A DNA stretch of 64,000 nt from Streptomyces sp. B21-083 (GTDB taxonomy: Bacteria > Actinomycetota > Actinomycetes > Streptomycetales > Streptomycetaceae): assembly GCF_036898825.1 (NCBI RefSeq), contig NZ_JARUND010000002.1, positions 4,092,001 to 4,156,000 of the forward strand, in the 5' to 3' direction. Positions 29,201-37,137 of the stretch are shown here, piece after piece. The notes below the pieces were generated by a model that was given only the letters and a program-made list of their open reading frames with translations, was not told the DNA's origin and ran no database searches. The position numbers were made by a program, and so were the translations under genes. The first letter of the stretch is position 1. Each line of letters starts with the position of its first letter.

Positions 29201-31487
29201 CCCCGGTCGCCGGTGTGCCCGGTGCCTTCGGTTCCTTCGGTTCCTTCGGTTCCTTCGGCGAGATGCCCAGGAAGAATCCGAGGAGCCGCCCTACGTCGCC
29301 CGAACCGAGCCGGTTCAGGGCGGCCACCATGGGTGGACGCAGCGGCGATTCCTGGGGGAGCAGGGCGATCGCCTCCCTGAGCGCGGACCGTGCGGCCCTG
29401 CGCTCGACGTCGGTGGCCTCGCCCGCCTCCTCGACATGGAGCCCGAGGACGCCCGCGACTCCCAGCATGATCGCCCGCAGGCCGGTCGCCTCGGCCTCCA
29501 GCCGGGGTATGGCCCGCCGCAGCCGTTCCGACCAGGCCCGGGAATCGGCCACGGAGGGTTGAACGTTCGGGGAACGCAGCAGCCGCACCATGACGAGGAG
29601 GAAGGCGAACAGGGGCTCCTCCTCGTCGGACGAGCTGAGTAGCGCGTCGAGCAACTGCACGTCGTCCTCGACCGTCGGGAATCCGGACACGTCGGGCAGC
29701 GCCGGGCCGTTCCGGTCGGCCGTCGCGCGCACGAAGGGTTCCGCGTACCAGACCCGGTACATCAGGGCGATGAGGAACGAGCCCCTGAAGTCGGCGTCCC
29801 CCAGTCCGTCCCGCTCGGGCAGACGTTCCATCGCCACCCGCATGCAGCGCAGCGCCTCGCCCAGCACCGCGGGTTCGACCGCGGGCAGCCGACAGGCGAA
29901 GTCCAACAGCAGCCCGACACCGAGGAACCCCTGTGCGTAGAGGTGGAGTTCGTCGTCGTGCGGGTAGAGCCCCACCCCGGTGCGCAGCAGTTCGACGGCC
30001 TCGCGGACATCCCGCACGACGTCCGGCGCGGTGCGTTCGATGGCGATGACGGAATCCGGCCGCCCGCCCCTGACGGCCTGTTCGACGACACCGTAGGCCA
30101 GGGGCATCCCCCGTCGTACGGCACGCTGCCCGAGCACGATCGCGGCCTTGAGGACGGCTTCGGCCCGGTCGTCGTCCTCCGGCCCGATGAGGGGGACGAG
30201 CTGCCGCGCGCACACCGCGAGCCGGTCGTGGTCCCGGTCGCCCAGCACGCCTTCCGACAAGTCCAGCCAGAGCAGTTGGACGAGGGTGTCGAAGTACGAC
30301 ACGAACTCGTCGTCCACCGCCGCACCATGAGCCGCGGGATTCCCGCTCGCACCGGCGGCGCGTGCGCCAGGCCCGGACGGGTCCGCCGGCCGCGCGGCGG
30401 GGTGGGCCGCCAACACCGCCTCCACCAGTTCTACGGCGGCCCCGCGGTCCTGCGCCGGCGCGGGGTCGCCGGCCCGCTGCGCGCGCCGGTTCTCCTCGGA
30501 GCGCGAGCACAGGGCGTGGACCAGACTTTTCTTCAGGCCGAGCGCGATCTCGTTCTTCAGGCCGGGACGAGCGAGCGCCGCCCGGTACCAGTCGACGACC
30601 CGGCCCTGGTGCCGCTGGGTGGTGGAGAGTTCGAGCAGCAGGTCGCACAGGAACGTGCCCAGTTCCGCCGCGCTCTCCGGGTCGTCGTCGAGCAGCCCCG
30701 GCGTCAGGTCGAGGAGGGTGAGTGCCTCCTCGGCCCCGGCTTCGGCTGTGGCGGGAGACGGGTCGGCGCGGACGCGGTCGTCGAGGTCCAGAACGGAGAG
30801 CTGTACGAAGTCGAAGGTCACCACGGGCTCCAGCGAGGTGTCGAGGTCGTCGGCCGCCCTCGCGTCGCCGAGCAGGGTGATGGCCCTTCGGCGGTCGGCG
30901 AGCCGTTCGGGGTTGCGGTGATCCGCGCAGCGCGAGCGGTCGGACAGGACGAGGCCGAGGACGGCCCGGCACCGGGCGGGTTCGGCGACGAAAGCGTGGT
31001 CAGGTCCATCCAGGAGGTCGCCCAGCAGCCGGACGATCAGGTCCGCGTCCGCCTCGCGAGCCGCGCCGGGCTCGGAGCGGCTCAATCGGTCTGCCACGTG
31101 GAAGGCCCATGCGCAGGTCAGGTCGGCCCGCGCGAAGCGCTCGGATTCCGGTCCGCCGTCGCCGGACAGGTCGGCGGCGAGCGTGCACACGGTGGCGAAC
31201 CGCTCGCGCAGGCGGCCGAGCCGATAGCCGGCCGGTTCCCGCGCGCAGCGCATCGCCGCGGCCGCCAGGGACATCTCGTACAGCACGTAGCGTTGCTCGA
31301 CATCCGTGACCGTGTCGCACAGCGCGGCGAGCAGGGTCTCGGCTGCACCCAGTTCCCGGGGGACCGGCCCCGCGGCCGACTGCGTCCCGGCCTCTGCCAC
31401 CAGTGACCGCTCGGCGGCCTCCAGCAGCTGGGCCACCCGCTCCAGCGGCTCCTCCTTGCCGGTACCGCCTATTCCGATCCCAGTCAT
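26295..31487 (-). CDS. CHAT-domain caspase-like protein with long helical-repeat region
   Basis: 1730-residue protein. The C-terminal CHAT domain (about 1400-1730) is a caspase-fold protease. The catalytic dyad appears intact: His1576 in LHVNCHADTG and Cys1622 in VVLANCTSDLT, followed by the usual SAGATAVVGSRWDV. Residues 1-1400 are Ala/Leu/Arg-rich helical repeats with TPR-like spacing, interrupted near residue 750 by a PKEPKEPKEP linker encoded by a 9-bp tandem repeat. Bacterial CHAT proteins act as proteolytic switches in defence or cell-death systems. It is divergent from the RES antitoxin/toxin pair and thus could share a control region with it. Substrate unknown. Confidence 0.85.
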   Translation of the reverse strand: MTGIGIGGTGKEEPLERVAQLLEAAERSLVAEAGTQSAAGPVPRELGAAETLLAALCDTVTDVEQRYVLYEMSLAAAAMRCAREPAGYRLGRLRERFATVCTLAADLSGDGGPESERFARADLTCAWAFHVADRLSRSEPGAAREADADLIVRLLGDLLDGPDHAFVAEPARCRAVLGLVLSDRSRCADHRNPERLADRRRAITLLGDARAADDLDTSLEPVVTFDFVQLSVLDLDDRVRADPSPATAEAGAEEALTLLDLTPGLLDDDPESAAELGTFLCDLLLELSTTQRHQGRVVDWYRAALARPGLKNEIALGLKKSLVHALCSRSEENRRAQRAGDPAPAQDRGAAVELVEAVLAAHPAARPADPSGPGARAAGASGNPAAHGAAVDDEFVSYFDTLVQLLWLDLSEGVLGDRDHDRLAVCARQLVPLIGPEDDDRAEAVLKAAIVLGQRAVRRGMPLAYGVVEQAVRGGRPDSVIAIERTAPDVVRDVREAVELLRTGVGLYPHDDELHLYAQGFLGVGLLLDFACRLPAVEPAVLGEALRCMRVAMERLPERDGLGDADFRGSFLIALMYRVWYAEPFVRATADRNGPALPDVSGFPTVEDDVQLLDALLSSSDEEEPLFAFLLVMVRLLRSPNVQPSVADSRAWSERLRRAIPRLEAEATGLRAIMLGVAGVLGLHVEEAGEATDVERRAARSALREAIALLPQESPLRPPMVAALNRLGSGDVGRLLGFFLGISPKEPKEPKEPKAPGTPATGDLSRAAGTHGPRSGQPAHDHTRPDPSGGPAALRTVPVLDLGAAVLLGDGTPDPFAVPATRVAELVGAQEPMSAPAAATLAVLHHHRWLRDRDGQDLETAVALARRAVATLGTADVPVSTETALADRCAEFLARLLLDRHLILGDRTDLDAAARAYGALLKRTSEDVVLPPLSELLVAAGDPRVPARLFRPTPPQWTAPFRAELLAVVFTGPAAHTTLNHSASPAADAAYALRALPDGHPRRPALRGELIRSEVGQAVNTGDLMAARTAAEELLDIAAACPEEGMQRPSLLLRAAATLCDLHRTGHMRVTGTDDPHHIHDQAVDALLDRAVTVLGTETEHGSHGYHGSRSRCAYGLSVLLLTRHGRTGDAADLDRALRVLRDRWAVLHTAPGDPLARAVLRALADAHRAHGPTDAGHRRDARDTARALLNAHGRAVLLQSGTGHALEVARAVASDMLRLLHWSLEDEEPGTAYEALELGRGLVLNAATVGVTVPQLLRDGGHGELARRWEDAGGGGERHGVSDGLRRQVLQAFAGSAAERRLVSAPRPGRVGQALRRLGCDALVYLVPGEDAETGGGVATAGHAVVVSATGTVESLALPGLVVSTDSPLGAYDRAAEAFRSAARADDRPASGDPEVMHTNYERRLARLEKRWRDALDALCSWAGEVAMGPVLSASRTRYGRTPRLVLAPVGALGAVPWHAARCSDGRAGAAYACQLAALRYCATARQLMEVADRPRARPGTGSVAVVADPQGSWRMHREAALVGSLYKGTRVVGGLGEHAPADAPPPLPPLPESLSTFLPGRSRVPTAVLHVNCHADTGLSPADSVLRLTAGQYVTVADVLAGAVDRDPGTPGGTVVLANCTSDLTVSDHDEALTLATAFLSAGATAVVGSRWDVADDPRTTALMLVLHHRLRAGDPAGDALRAAQLWMLDPHRTVPDELAAYDSVFREAEQRGTDELEVWSAFAHHGQ
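29226..29262 (-). repeat. 9-bp tandem repeat in the CHAT gene
   Basis: Four GGTTCCTTC units, in frame, encode the PKE repeats of an interdomain linker. Because the unit is a multiple of three, copy-number change would alter linker length without a frameshift. Confidence 0.85.
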
Positions 31488-31712
31488 TCCCCACCCCGAT
31501 TCGGCATATGCCCATTCCGCACCCAGCCACTGCACGCGGCTCGCGGTGTTCCCCGCCGGACTTCCGGCCGGGGCTCCGGGGCGGGCTTCCGGAATTCCGT
31601 CGGCCAGGCCCGCCGAATGCTGTACACCCACCCAATTATCAAGACCGGCCAATTGCCAAAAGAACGGTACCTCACTACCGTACGGATCCATACCGATTCC
31701 AGAGGGGGGCGT
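31488..31712. promoter_or_regulatory. Divergent promoter region, CHAT gene / RES module
   Basis: 225 bp between divergent genes, with a relatively AT-rich section around 31,625-31,705 (CCAATTATCAAGACCGGCCA and CCAATTGCC). Two CCAATT copies lie 24 bp apart and could be operator half-sites; a regulated divergent promoter is inferred from the layout. Confidence 0.4.
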
Positions 31713-32390
31713 ATGGACGAGGATGAGGCACGACTCATCAGCGCGCTGACGAGAGATCGGCAGACGATACGAGAAAAACTCACCCCGGAGGACCGGAACC
31801 AACTCGACGCATTGCTCGAGCTGGCCGCCGAAGGGGGCGACGAGGGGCGGCAGCGGGCGGTGGCCCGGGCCGTCGCGGCCCACCTGCGCACCGCTCTGCC
31901 GGCGAAGGAGGTCCAAGCGCTCGAGCGGCGGTTCACCGACACGGCGTCGCCCCTGCCGCACGTACTGCTGGCCTCGTTCGCGTCGCTCGGCGACCGGTCG
32001 GCGGGGCCGGACGCGGGCGGGCCGGCCGCGCCGGACGGTGCGGAGACCCAACCCTCGCCGTACGAACGGTTGTTGGCGGAGCCCGCGCTCTCCGCGGACG
32101 ACCTGAGAGACAACTTCGGTGTGGAGGCGATCGCTCCCGAGCTGATCCGCCTGCGTCGCCACGACGGCACTGAGGGGCTGCCGGCCTTCCAGTTCGACGG
32201 CACCGGCCGGCCCCGGGACGTGGTCGTCGCCGTCAATCGCCTGTTGGGCGCCGCGGAGGACCCCTGGGGGGTGGCCGACTGGTGGCTCGGCCCCAGCCCC
32301 TGGCTGGCCGCGGCCCCGGCGACGCTGCTCGGCAGGGGCCTGGACGGACAACTGCTCGCCGCGGCAAGCGTCGTGGGAGAGGAGGACTGA
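31713..32390 (+). CDS. Antitoxin-like protein partnered with RES toxin (MbcA/ParS/Xre type)
   Basis: 225 residues, ATG after AGAGGGGGG. The C-terminal 65 residues resemble the toxin-binding region of MbcA/ParS/Xre antitoxins: GLPAFQFDGTGRPRDVVVAV, then DPWGVADWWLGPSPWL and a closing short helix. Residues 1-110 are a charged helical domain without a visible helix-turn-helix. The RES toxin starts one base after the stop, the normal order for this toxin-antitoxin class. Longer than the usual 120-150-residue antitoxins. Confidence 0.65.
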   Translation: MDEDEARLISALTRDRQTIREKLTPEDRNQLDALLELAAEGGDEGRQRAVARAVAAHLRTALPAKEVQALERRFTDTASPLPHVLLASFASLGDRSAGPDAGGPAAPDGAETQPSPYERLLAEPALSADDLRDNFGVEAIAPELIRLRRHDGTEGLPAFQFDGTGRPRDVVVAVNRLLGAAEDPWGVADWWLGPSPWLAAAPATLLGRGLDGQLLAAASVVGEED

Positions 32391-32391
32391 C

Positions 32392-33075
32392 ATGGCCCGA
32401 GGCGCACGACTGCCTGACAGGGGCACGGCCGAACCGAAGCGGGTCGACTGGGAGGCCGGCCGAGTCCTGTACAGGGTGCACTCGCGCAAGCGCGAGGCGG
32501 TCGAGTTCAACCCCACGCCCCAGGACCACCACTTCGGCGGCGGCCGGTTCGACAGCACCCCCAATGACCGCTACTCCTACCTCTATGCGGCGCCTGAACT
32601 GACGACGGCGCTGGCCGAGAGGCTGCTGCGCGACATCAGCTTCGACGGCACGAACCCCACCCGCGTCCTGCCGCGCAAGGAGCTGGAGGGCAAGCGGCTC
32701 TCACAGGTCCGGCTGGCTCGCGACGTGGCGCTGCTCTCGCTGCGCAGCATGTTCGACCTCAACGCCGTGCAACAGAACAACGACTGGCTGGTGCGGTCCG
32801 AGCCCACCGAATACGCCTTCACCCGCCGCTGGGCGCACTGGCTGCGTGCCGAAGCCCCTTGGGCGCAGGGCTTCCTCTACCAGTCGCGGCTCGCCTTCCC
32901 GAAGGTCTCAGTGGTGCTGTTCGACCGCGACGCGCACAACGATCTGTTGGAGGCCACCGACGAACCAGCGCGTGACCTCGACGAGCCGGACAACGTGCGG
33001 TGGATCGGCAGACGGCTGAAGCCGTTCCGGGTCGAGGTCGGGCCCCCGGACGCCTCGGACGGCACCGGGGCCTGA
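32392..33075 (+). CDS. RES-domain protein, probable NAD+-degrading toxin
   Basis: 227 residues. The RES fold markers are readable: LYRVHS with Arg28, GGGRFDS near 50-55, YLYAAPELTTALAE near 63-76, and FLYQSRLAFPKVSVVLF toward the C-terminus. RES proteins such as MbcT and ParT deplete NAD+ by phosphorolysis or ADP-ribose transfer and are neutralised by the preceding antitoxin. Catalytic candidates are retained, so an active enzyme is expected. A macro-domain gene, which could bind ADP-ribose-type products, lies in the same locus. Confidence 0.75.
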   Translation: MARGARLPDRGTAEPKRVDWEAGRVLYRVHSRKREAVEFNPTPQDHHFGGGRFDSTPNDRYSYLYAAPELTTALAERLLRDISFDGTNPTRVLPRKELEGKRLSQVRLARDVALLSLRSMFDLNAVQQNNDWLVRSEPTEYAFTRRWAHWLRAEAPWAQGFLYQSRLAFPKVSVVLFDRDAHNDLLEATDEPARDLDEPDNVRWIGRRLKPFRVEVGPPDASDGTGA

Positions 33076-33112
33076 CGCCGCCGGCCCGGCGACCTGCCCG
33101 CGACCTGTCCGC

Positions 33113-33133
33113 GACCGGGCTTCGCGCCCGGTC
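33113..33133 (+). terminator. Hairpin after the RES gene
   Basis: GACCGGGC pairs perfectly with GCCCGGTC around TTCGC, 38 bases after the stop codon. The following 300 bp is comparatively AT-rich and probably carries the promoter of the vWA gene. Confidence 0.65.
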
Positions 33134-33431
33134 CGAGGCGAAAGCCGGGCGCCTTCCGGGTTCTTTCCGGGTATTTGGCCGAAACCGCAGACCGACCGCC
33201 CGTACCCGTGCATACTTTTTCATCAGTAACTGCCCGGGCTTCCACAGCCGCATCTTTCGGCGCGTCGATTCCGAACGCAATGACGTCCACTCGTCTCCCG
33301 CGCCGACAACGCATTGCCGCCTACAGCCGGACAGCGAAATAGGAATGCGGAAAACACGCCGTTCCCGTGCGGCGGCTCTTCGCCTATTTCTTCTTTTCCC
33401 TCTTCGATCACCGAGCCACGTCAGGACAGGA
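33134..33431 (+). promoter_or_regulatory. Upstream region of the vWA-PP2C-kinase operon
   Basis: About 300 bp with no supportable gene. It contains AT-rich stretches (CATACTTTTTCATCAG and GCCTATTTCTTCTTTTCCC) unusual for this genome and ends with AGGACAGGA, the ribosome site of the vWA gene. The promoter of the operon is inferred to be here. Confidence 0.4.
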
Positions 33432-34124
33432 ATGTCTGCATTCTCGAACGTAGAACGCCCCGCCGTGTTCCCCGTCTGCCTCTGCATCGACGTCTCGTAC
33501 TCGATGGCGGGGCCGCCCATGACAGCCGTCAACGACGCCCTCCCCGAGATCAAGTCGGCGATCAAGGGTGACCCGGCCACCGGCGAGATCGCCCGCCTCG
33601 CCGTGGTGACCTTCTCCGACCGGGCCGAGACCGTCCTGCCCCTGACCGACATCGCGTACGCCGACATGCCCGTGCTCTCGCCACAGGGCGGCACCAACTT
33701 CGACAAGGGGCTGCGCGCCTCCGGTGACGCGCTGCGCGACGGCATCAAGGGCCTCGGCAAGGGCAGCGCCTACCACCAGCCGGTGATCTTCTTCATCAGC
33801 GACGGCGAGCACAACGCGGGCGTCGACTGGACCCACACCCGGGGGCAGATCACCTCCAGGGACGACAAGTACGGGGCGCAGATCGTGAGCTTCGGCTTCG
33901 GCCAGGCGAACCGGGACGCCATCCAACGGGTCTCGACGGGCTTCGCCTTCTTCACCGACGAGAGCGACCCGGGAACGGCCGTGCGCGAGATCCTGCGTAC
34001 GGTGCTGAGGAGCATTCGGACGACTTCCAGCAGCTTCTCCTCGTCCACCGGGGGCGCGCTGACGGTGCCGCTCGACGGAACGAAGCTCACGCAGCTCCCG
34101 CTCGACCAGCGCACGGTGAACTGA
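33432..34124 (+). CDS. TerY-like von Willebrand factor A protein
   Basis: 230 residues forming a single vWA domain with a complete metal-ion-dependent adhesion site: DVSYS (Asp20, Ser22, Ser24), the threonine in GGTNFDKGL, and the aspartate in FISDGEHNAG. The short C-terminal extension is Ser/Thr-rich (SSSFSSSTGG), suitable for phosphorylation. TerY proteins associate with a PP2C phosphatase and a kinase (the TerY-P triad), exactly the next two genes. Two bases separate its stop from the phosphatase start. Confidence 0.85.
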   Translation: MSAFSNVERPAVFPVCLCIDVSYSMAGPPMTAVNDALPEIKSAIKGDPATGEIARLAVVTFSDRAETVLPLTDIAYADMPVLSPQGGTNFDKGLRASGDALRDGIKGLGKGSAYHQPVIFFISDGEHNAGVDWTHTRGQITSRDDKYGAQIVSFGFGQANRDAIQRVSTGFAFFTDESDPGTAVREILRTVLRSIRTTSSSFSSSTGGALTVPLDGTKLTQLPLDQRTVN

Positions 34125-34126
34125 GC

Positions 34127-35440
34127 GTGAGGCCCTTCCGTACATCCTTCAGAAGGCGCCGGGGCCGGCACACGGCTCCGGAAGCGGGCGACGGCGGCGA
34201 CCGGAGCCCCGCGGCAGACCACGAGGCCGCCGTCCCGGACGCGGAACCCACCACGACGGACACCGGGGATGCCCGGCCCTCGGGTTCCCGGCACGGCGGC
34301 ATCGGTGATCAGACAGCGGAGAGCCGGGGCCCGCTGCCCTCGACCGGGGCGCCGATCGGCACGGGCCCGTCCACGGCCGGCCCGACGACCGTGAGTCCAC
34401 TCACCGCGGACACCTCGCCACCGGAGCCCGAGAGCGCCACCGTGGACAGCGTCTCCGTCTCGGACGACGTTCTCGCCCTCGGTTCGCCCGATGCCCTGAT
34501 CGGCGCCGACGTCGACGCCGATGCCCGCGCATCCGCCGGAGAGCGCACGGCCCCCCTCACCCTTTCGTCCGTCGCCCCACCCCGCACTCTGCCCACCGAC
34601 GCACCGCATGTGGGCGACCACCTGCAACCGCTTCCGCTCCCCCGCCTCTCGACGCCCACGACCTCGCTGCCCGGGCTGAGGGCGGACGGCGGGCTGCTGG
34701 GCGACCGTTGGCTGGGCGCGGCGAGCCTCGCCGGGCAGTCGCACCTGAACGGCGGCAGCACCGCACAGGACGCCTACCAGTTCACCCTCTCCGACGACGG
34801 CTCACTGCTGGTCGCGGCGGTCTGCGACGGCCTGGGGTCGCGTCCGTTGACCTCGCAGATCGGTGCGACCCTCCTGTCCTCCCTGCTGTGCGAGACGGCC
34901 CGCACGGTCACCGCCGGACAGCTCTCGGCCGACCCGCGCGCCGTACTGGGCGGTGTCCTTGACGCGGCATGCGCCCGGCTGGCGCAGTTGCGCACGGCAG
35001 GGACCCCCGGCCTGACGGACAGGGACCTGTCCTGTACGGCGGTCCTGGTACTGCTCCCGGCCACGGGCACCGGCTGGGCCACCCGGGTCGGGGACTGTGC
35101 GGTGATGAGGCTGGCCGGGGCGGAGTGGGAGACCGTTTTCCCCCGCGACGGCGGACCGGTCAACCGGGTCTCCGCCGCGCTGCCCCACCCCGCTCCCGCG
35201 AAGCTGGCCGAGTACGCCCCGCTGGCCGAGGAGAGCCCGGGCGACTGTCTGATCCTGGCCTCCGACGGGCTGGCGGAGGACGCCTTCGGCTCGCCCGCGG
35301 TACGCGACTGGCTCGCCGAACGGTGGGCACAGCCCTGCGACGCCGCCGCGATGGCGGACTCGCTGCGCTACCGGCGCCGTGGCTCGCACGACGACCGGAC
35401 CGCCCTCGTGGTGTGGTCACGGCAGTTGCGGAACGGATGA
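34127..35440 (+). CDS. PP2C-family protein phosphatase with disordered N-terminus
   Basis: 437 residues. The first 180 or so are Pro/Thr/Ser/Asp-rich and probably disordered. The C-terminal PP2C domain shows the metal-binding motifs: AAVCDGLGSRP, TRVGDCAVM, LASDGLAEDAF and HDDRTALVVW. It should remove phosphates from Ser/Thr and is the natural antagonist of the kinase encoded four bases downstream. GTG start; second member of the vWA-PP2C-kinase operon. Confidence 0.85.
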   Translation: MRPFRTSFRRRRGRHTAPEAGDGGDRSPAADHEAAVPDAEPTTTDTGDARPSGSRHGGIGDQTAESRGPLPSTGAPIGTGPSTAGPTTVSPLTADTSPPEPESATVDSVSVSDDVLALGSPDALIGADVDADARASAGERTAPLTLSSVAPPRTLPTDAPHVGDHLQPLPLPRLSTPTTSLPGLRADGGLLGDRWLGAASLAGQSHLNGGSTAQDAYQFTLSDDGSLLVAAVCDGLGSRPLTSQIGATLLSSLLCETARTVTAGQLSADPRAVLGGVLDAACARLAQLRTAGTPGLTDRDLSCTAVLVLLPATGTGWATRVGDCAVMRLAGAEWETVFPRDGGPVNRVSAALPHPAPAKLAEYAPLAEESPGDCLILASDGLAEDAFGSPAVRDWLAERWAQPCDAAAMADSLRYRRRGSHDDRTALVVWSRQLRNG

Positions 35441-35443
35441 CCG

Positions 35444-37081
35444 ATGCGCGCCATGAACAGCAGGCTCGGCCGCAGATACCAGGTCGAGCAGCACCCCTTC
35501 AACAAAGACGGCGGCCAAGGTCTGCTGTACCACTGCACCGACCCGGACGGAGTGAAGCGGGTCTACAAGGAGTACAAGGCTCCTGTGTCCTCGTCGTCCG
35601 AGGTCCACCGACTGTACGAGTTGGCTCTTCTCGGTCGGGAGGCCGTGCGTCGCGCCGAGAACGGCAAGGGTCCCGCGGCGCGCGGCGGGCTCGCCACGAC
35701 CGCCGAATCGTCCATCAACTGGCCCATCGACGTGATCCACGGCAAGAACGGCAGCGTGGTGGGCGTGATGCTGCCCCTTATCCCGCAGTCCTTCATGTTC
35801 ACGGACCCGGACGGCCATCAGGTGGCCCGTACGCTCGACTTCCTCTATCTGGCCCGGGCCGAGCCGCCGCCTCCCGCGGCACGTGTACGCCTCGGTGTAC
35901 TGCTGCGGGTGTGCGACATCTTCAAGCAGTTGGAGGACTTGGAGCTCACCCACGGGGACCTGTCCGCGAAGAACCTCGTATGGCGCGAACAGGACACACA
36001 CGCCTATCTGATCGACTGCGACGGGCTGACCTCGTGGAACAAGCCGGCCACGCACGGGGTCGCCACGCAGGAGTGGACGGACCCCCGCCGCATCGCCGAC
36101 ACGATCCCGGCACACGACCGGTTCAGCGACCGGTTCGCCCTCGCCCTGGTGCTCTACCGGGGCCTGTTCCTCAACCCGGGCGGTCCTCGCTGGCCGGCAG
36201 GACCCCGGAATGGGCGGTGGATCAAGCCCACGGGATTCCCCGACCGACTGGACCCGACGCTGCAACAGATGTTCAGCCGCGCGCTCGACGAGCCGTTCTC
36301 GACGAGCACGCGGCCCAGCGCGGCCGACTGGCATCGTGCCCTGCACACGGCCTTCCTCACCACCGGCAGCCCGCCCTCCTACCGTGACGGCGCGCTGCGC
36401 GTCCTGGACGACTACGCCGCCCAGCATCGACAGGCGGTCCAGCACCAGAAGGCCGCCCCGCGACCAGGGCAGAACCCGGCGAACGGCCTTCCCCTCCAGA
36501 CGCCCCGGCCCCACCCGCAACCGCAGGTGCGACCGCGGCCACAGACACACATCACGCCGCCCGCGCAGCCGGTGCCGCAGGTGGCCCCCCGACCTCAGCC
36601 ACGACCGCAGCCGGCGCCTGCACCAGCACCCGCACGTACCCGCCGACGCGGCGGCACACCGTGGGTCGTCACGGGGCTGGTGGCACTGGCGGCGATCGGC
36701 GGGGGCGTCCTCTGGTTCAAGAACAACTCCGCCGATCCGTCCACCGCGCTCCCGCTCCGGGCGGAGTCACCCTGCCCCACCACAGTGGCCGCCCGCATCC
36801 CGGACGGCTCCGGAGCGACACTGCTGCACACCTACACGACAGAATCGAACCTCATCCGGCTGTGCCAGACCGCGAGCGGAAAGATCTACTACGACGGCAC
36901 CTGGCTCCACCCGGACGCCCGCCACAAGAAGTCCGAAGAGATCACCATCCCCGCCGAGCCCACCACGGACGGCTACCAGGCGCGCAACCACGGCTACCTG
37001 TACGTCATCAAGGACGGGTGGGTCATCATCCACCAGCCCAAGGGCGAGACAAAGAAGTACCGCCTCACCGAAGCCGATTGA
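35444..37081 (+). CDS. Membrane-anchored Ser/Thr-like protein kinase of the TerY-P triad
   Basis: 545 residues. The kinase domain (about 1-300) has HGDLSAKN at 170-177 (catalytic Asp172, Asn177) and DCDG at 191-194 replacing DFG. The glycine loop is reduced to GGQGLLYH and the ATP-site lysine is probably in VYKEYK. A Pro/Gln linker precedes a transmembrane helix at about 406-425 and an external domain of about 120 residues with one cysteine pair. Triad kinases are usually soluble, so the external domain suggests sensing of an envelope signal. Confidence 0.82.
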   Translation: MRAMNSRLGRRYQVEQHPFNKDGGQGLLYHCTDPDGVKRVYKEYKAPVSSSSEVHRLYELALLGREAVRRAENGKGPAARGGLATTAESSINWPIDVIHGKNGSVVGVMLPLIPQSFMFTDPDGHQVARTLDFLYLARAEPPPPAARVRLGVLLRVCDIFKQLEDLELTHGDLSAKNLVWREQDTHAYLIDCDGLTSWNKPATHGVATQEWTDPRRIADTIPAHDRFSDRFALALVLYRGLFLNPGGPRWPAGPRNGRWIKPTGFPDRLDPTLQQMFSRALDEPFSTSTRPSAADWHRALHTAFLTTGSPPSYRDGALRVLDDYAAQHRQAVQHQKAAPRPGQNPANGLPLQTPRPHPQPQVRPRPQTHITPPAQPVPQVAPRPQPRPQPAPAPAPARTRRRGGTPWVVTGLVALAAIGGGVLWFKNNSADPSTALPLRAESPCPTTVAARIPDGSGATLLHTYTTESNLIRLCQTASGKIYYDGTWLHPDARHKKSEEITIPAEPTTDGYQARNHGYLYVIKDGWVIIHQPKGETKKYRLTEAD

Positions 37082-37137
37082 GCATGCCGTCCCCAGTCGT
37101 CATGGCCGCCATGGCCGTCAGCGTCGCACCGCCTGGC

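Noticed and set aside
30000..31406. Plus-strand frames of over 400 codons opposite the CHAT gene
   Set aside because: Antisense to a well-supported protein; no recognisable family.
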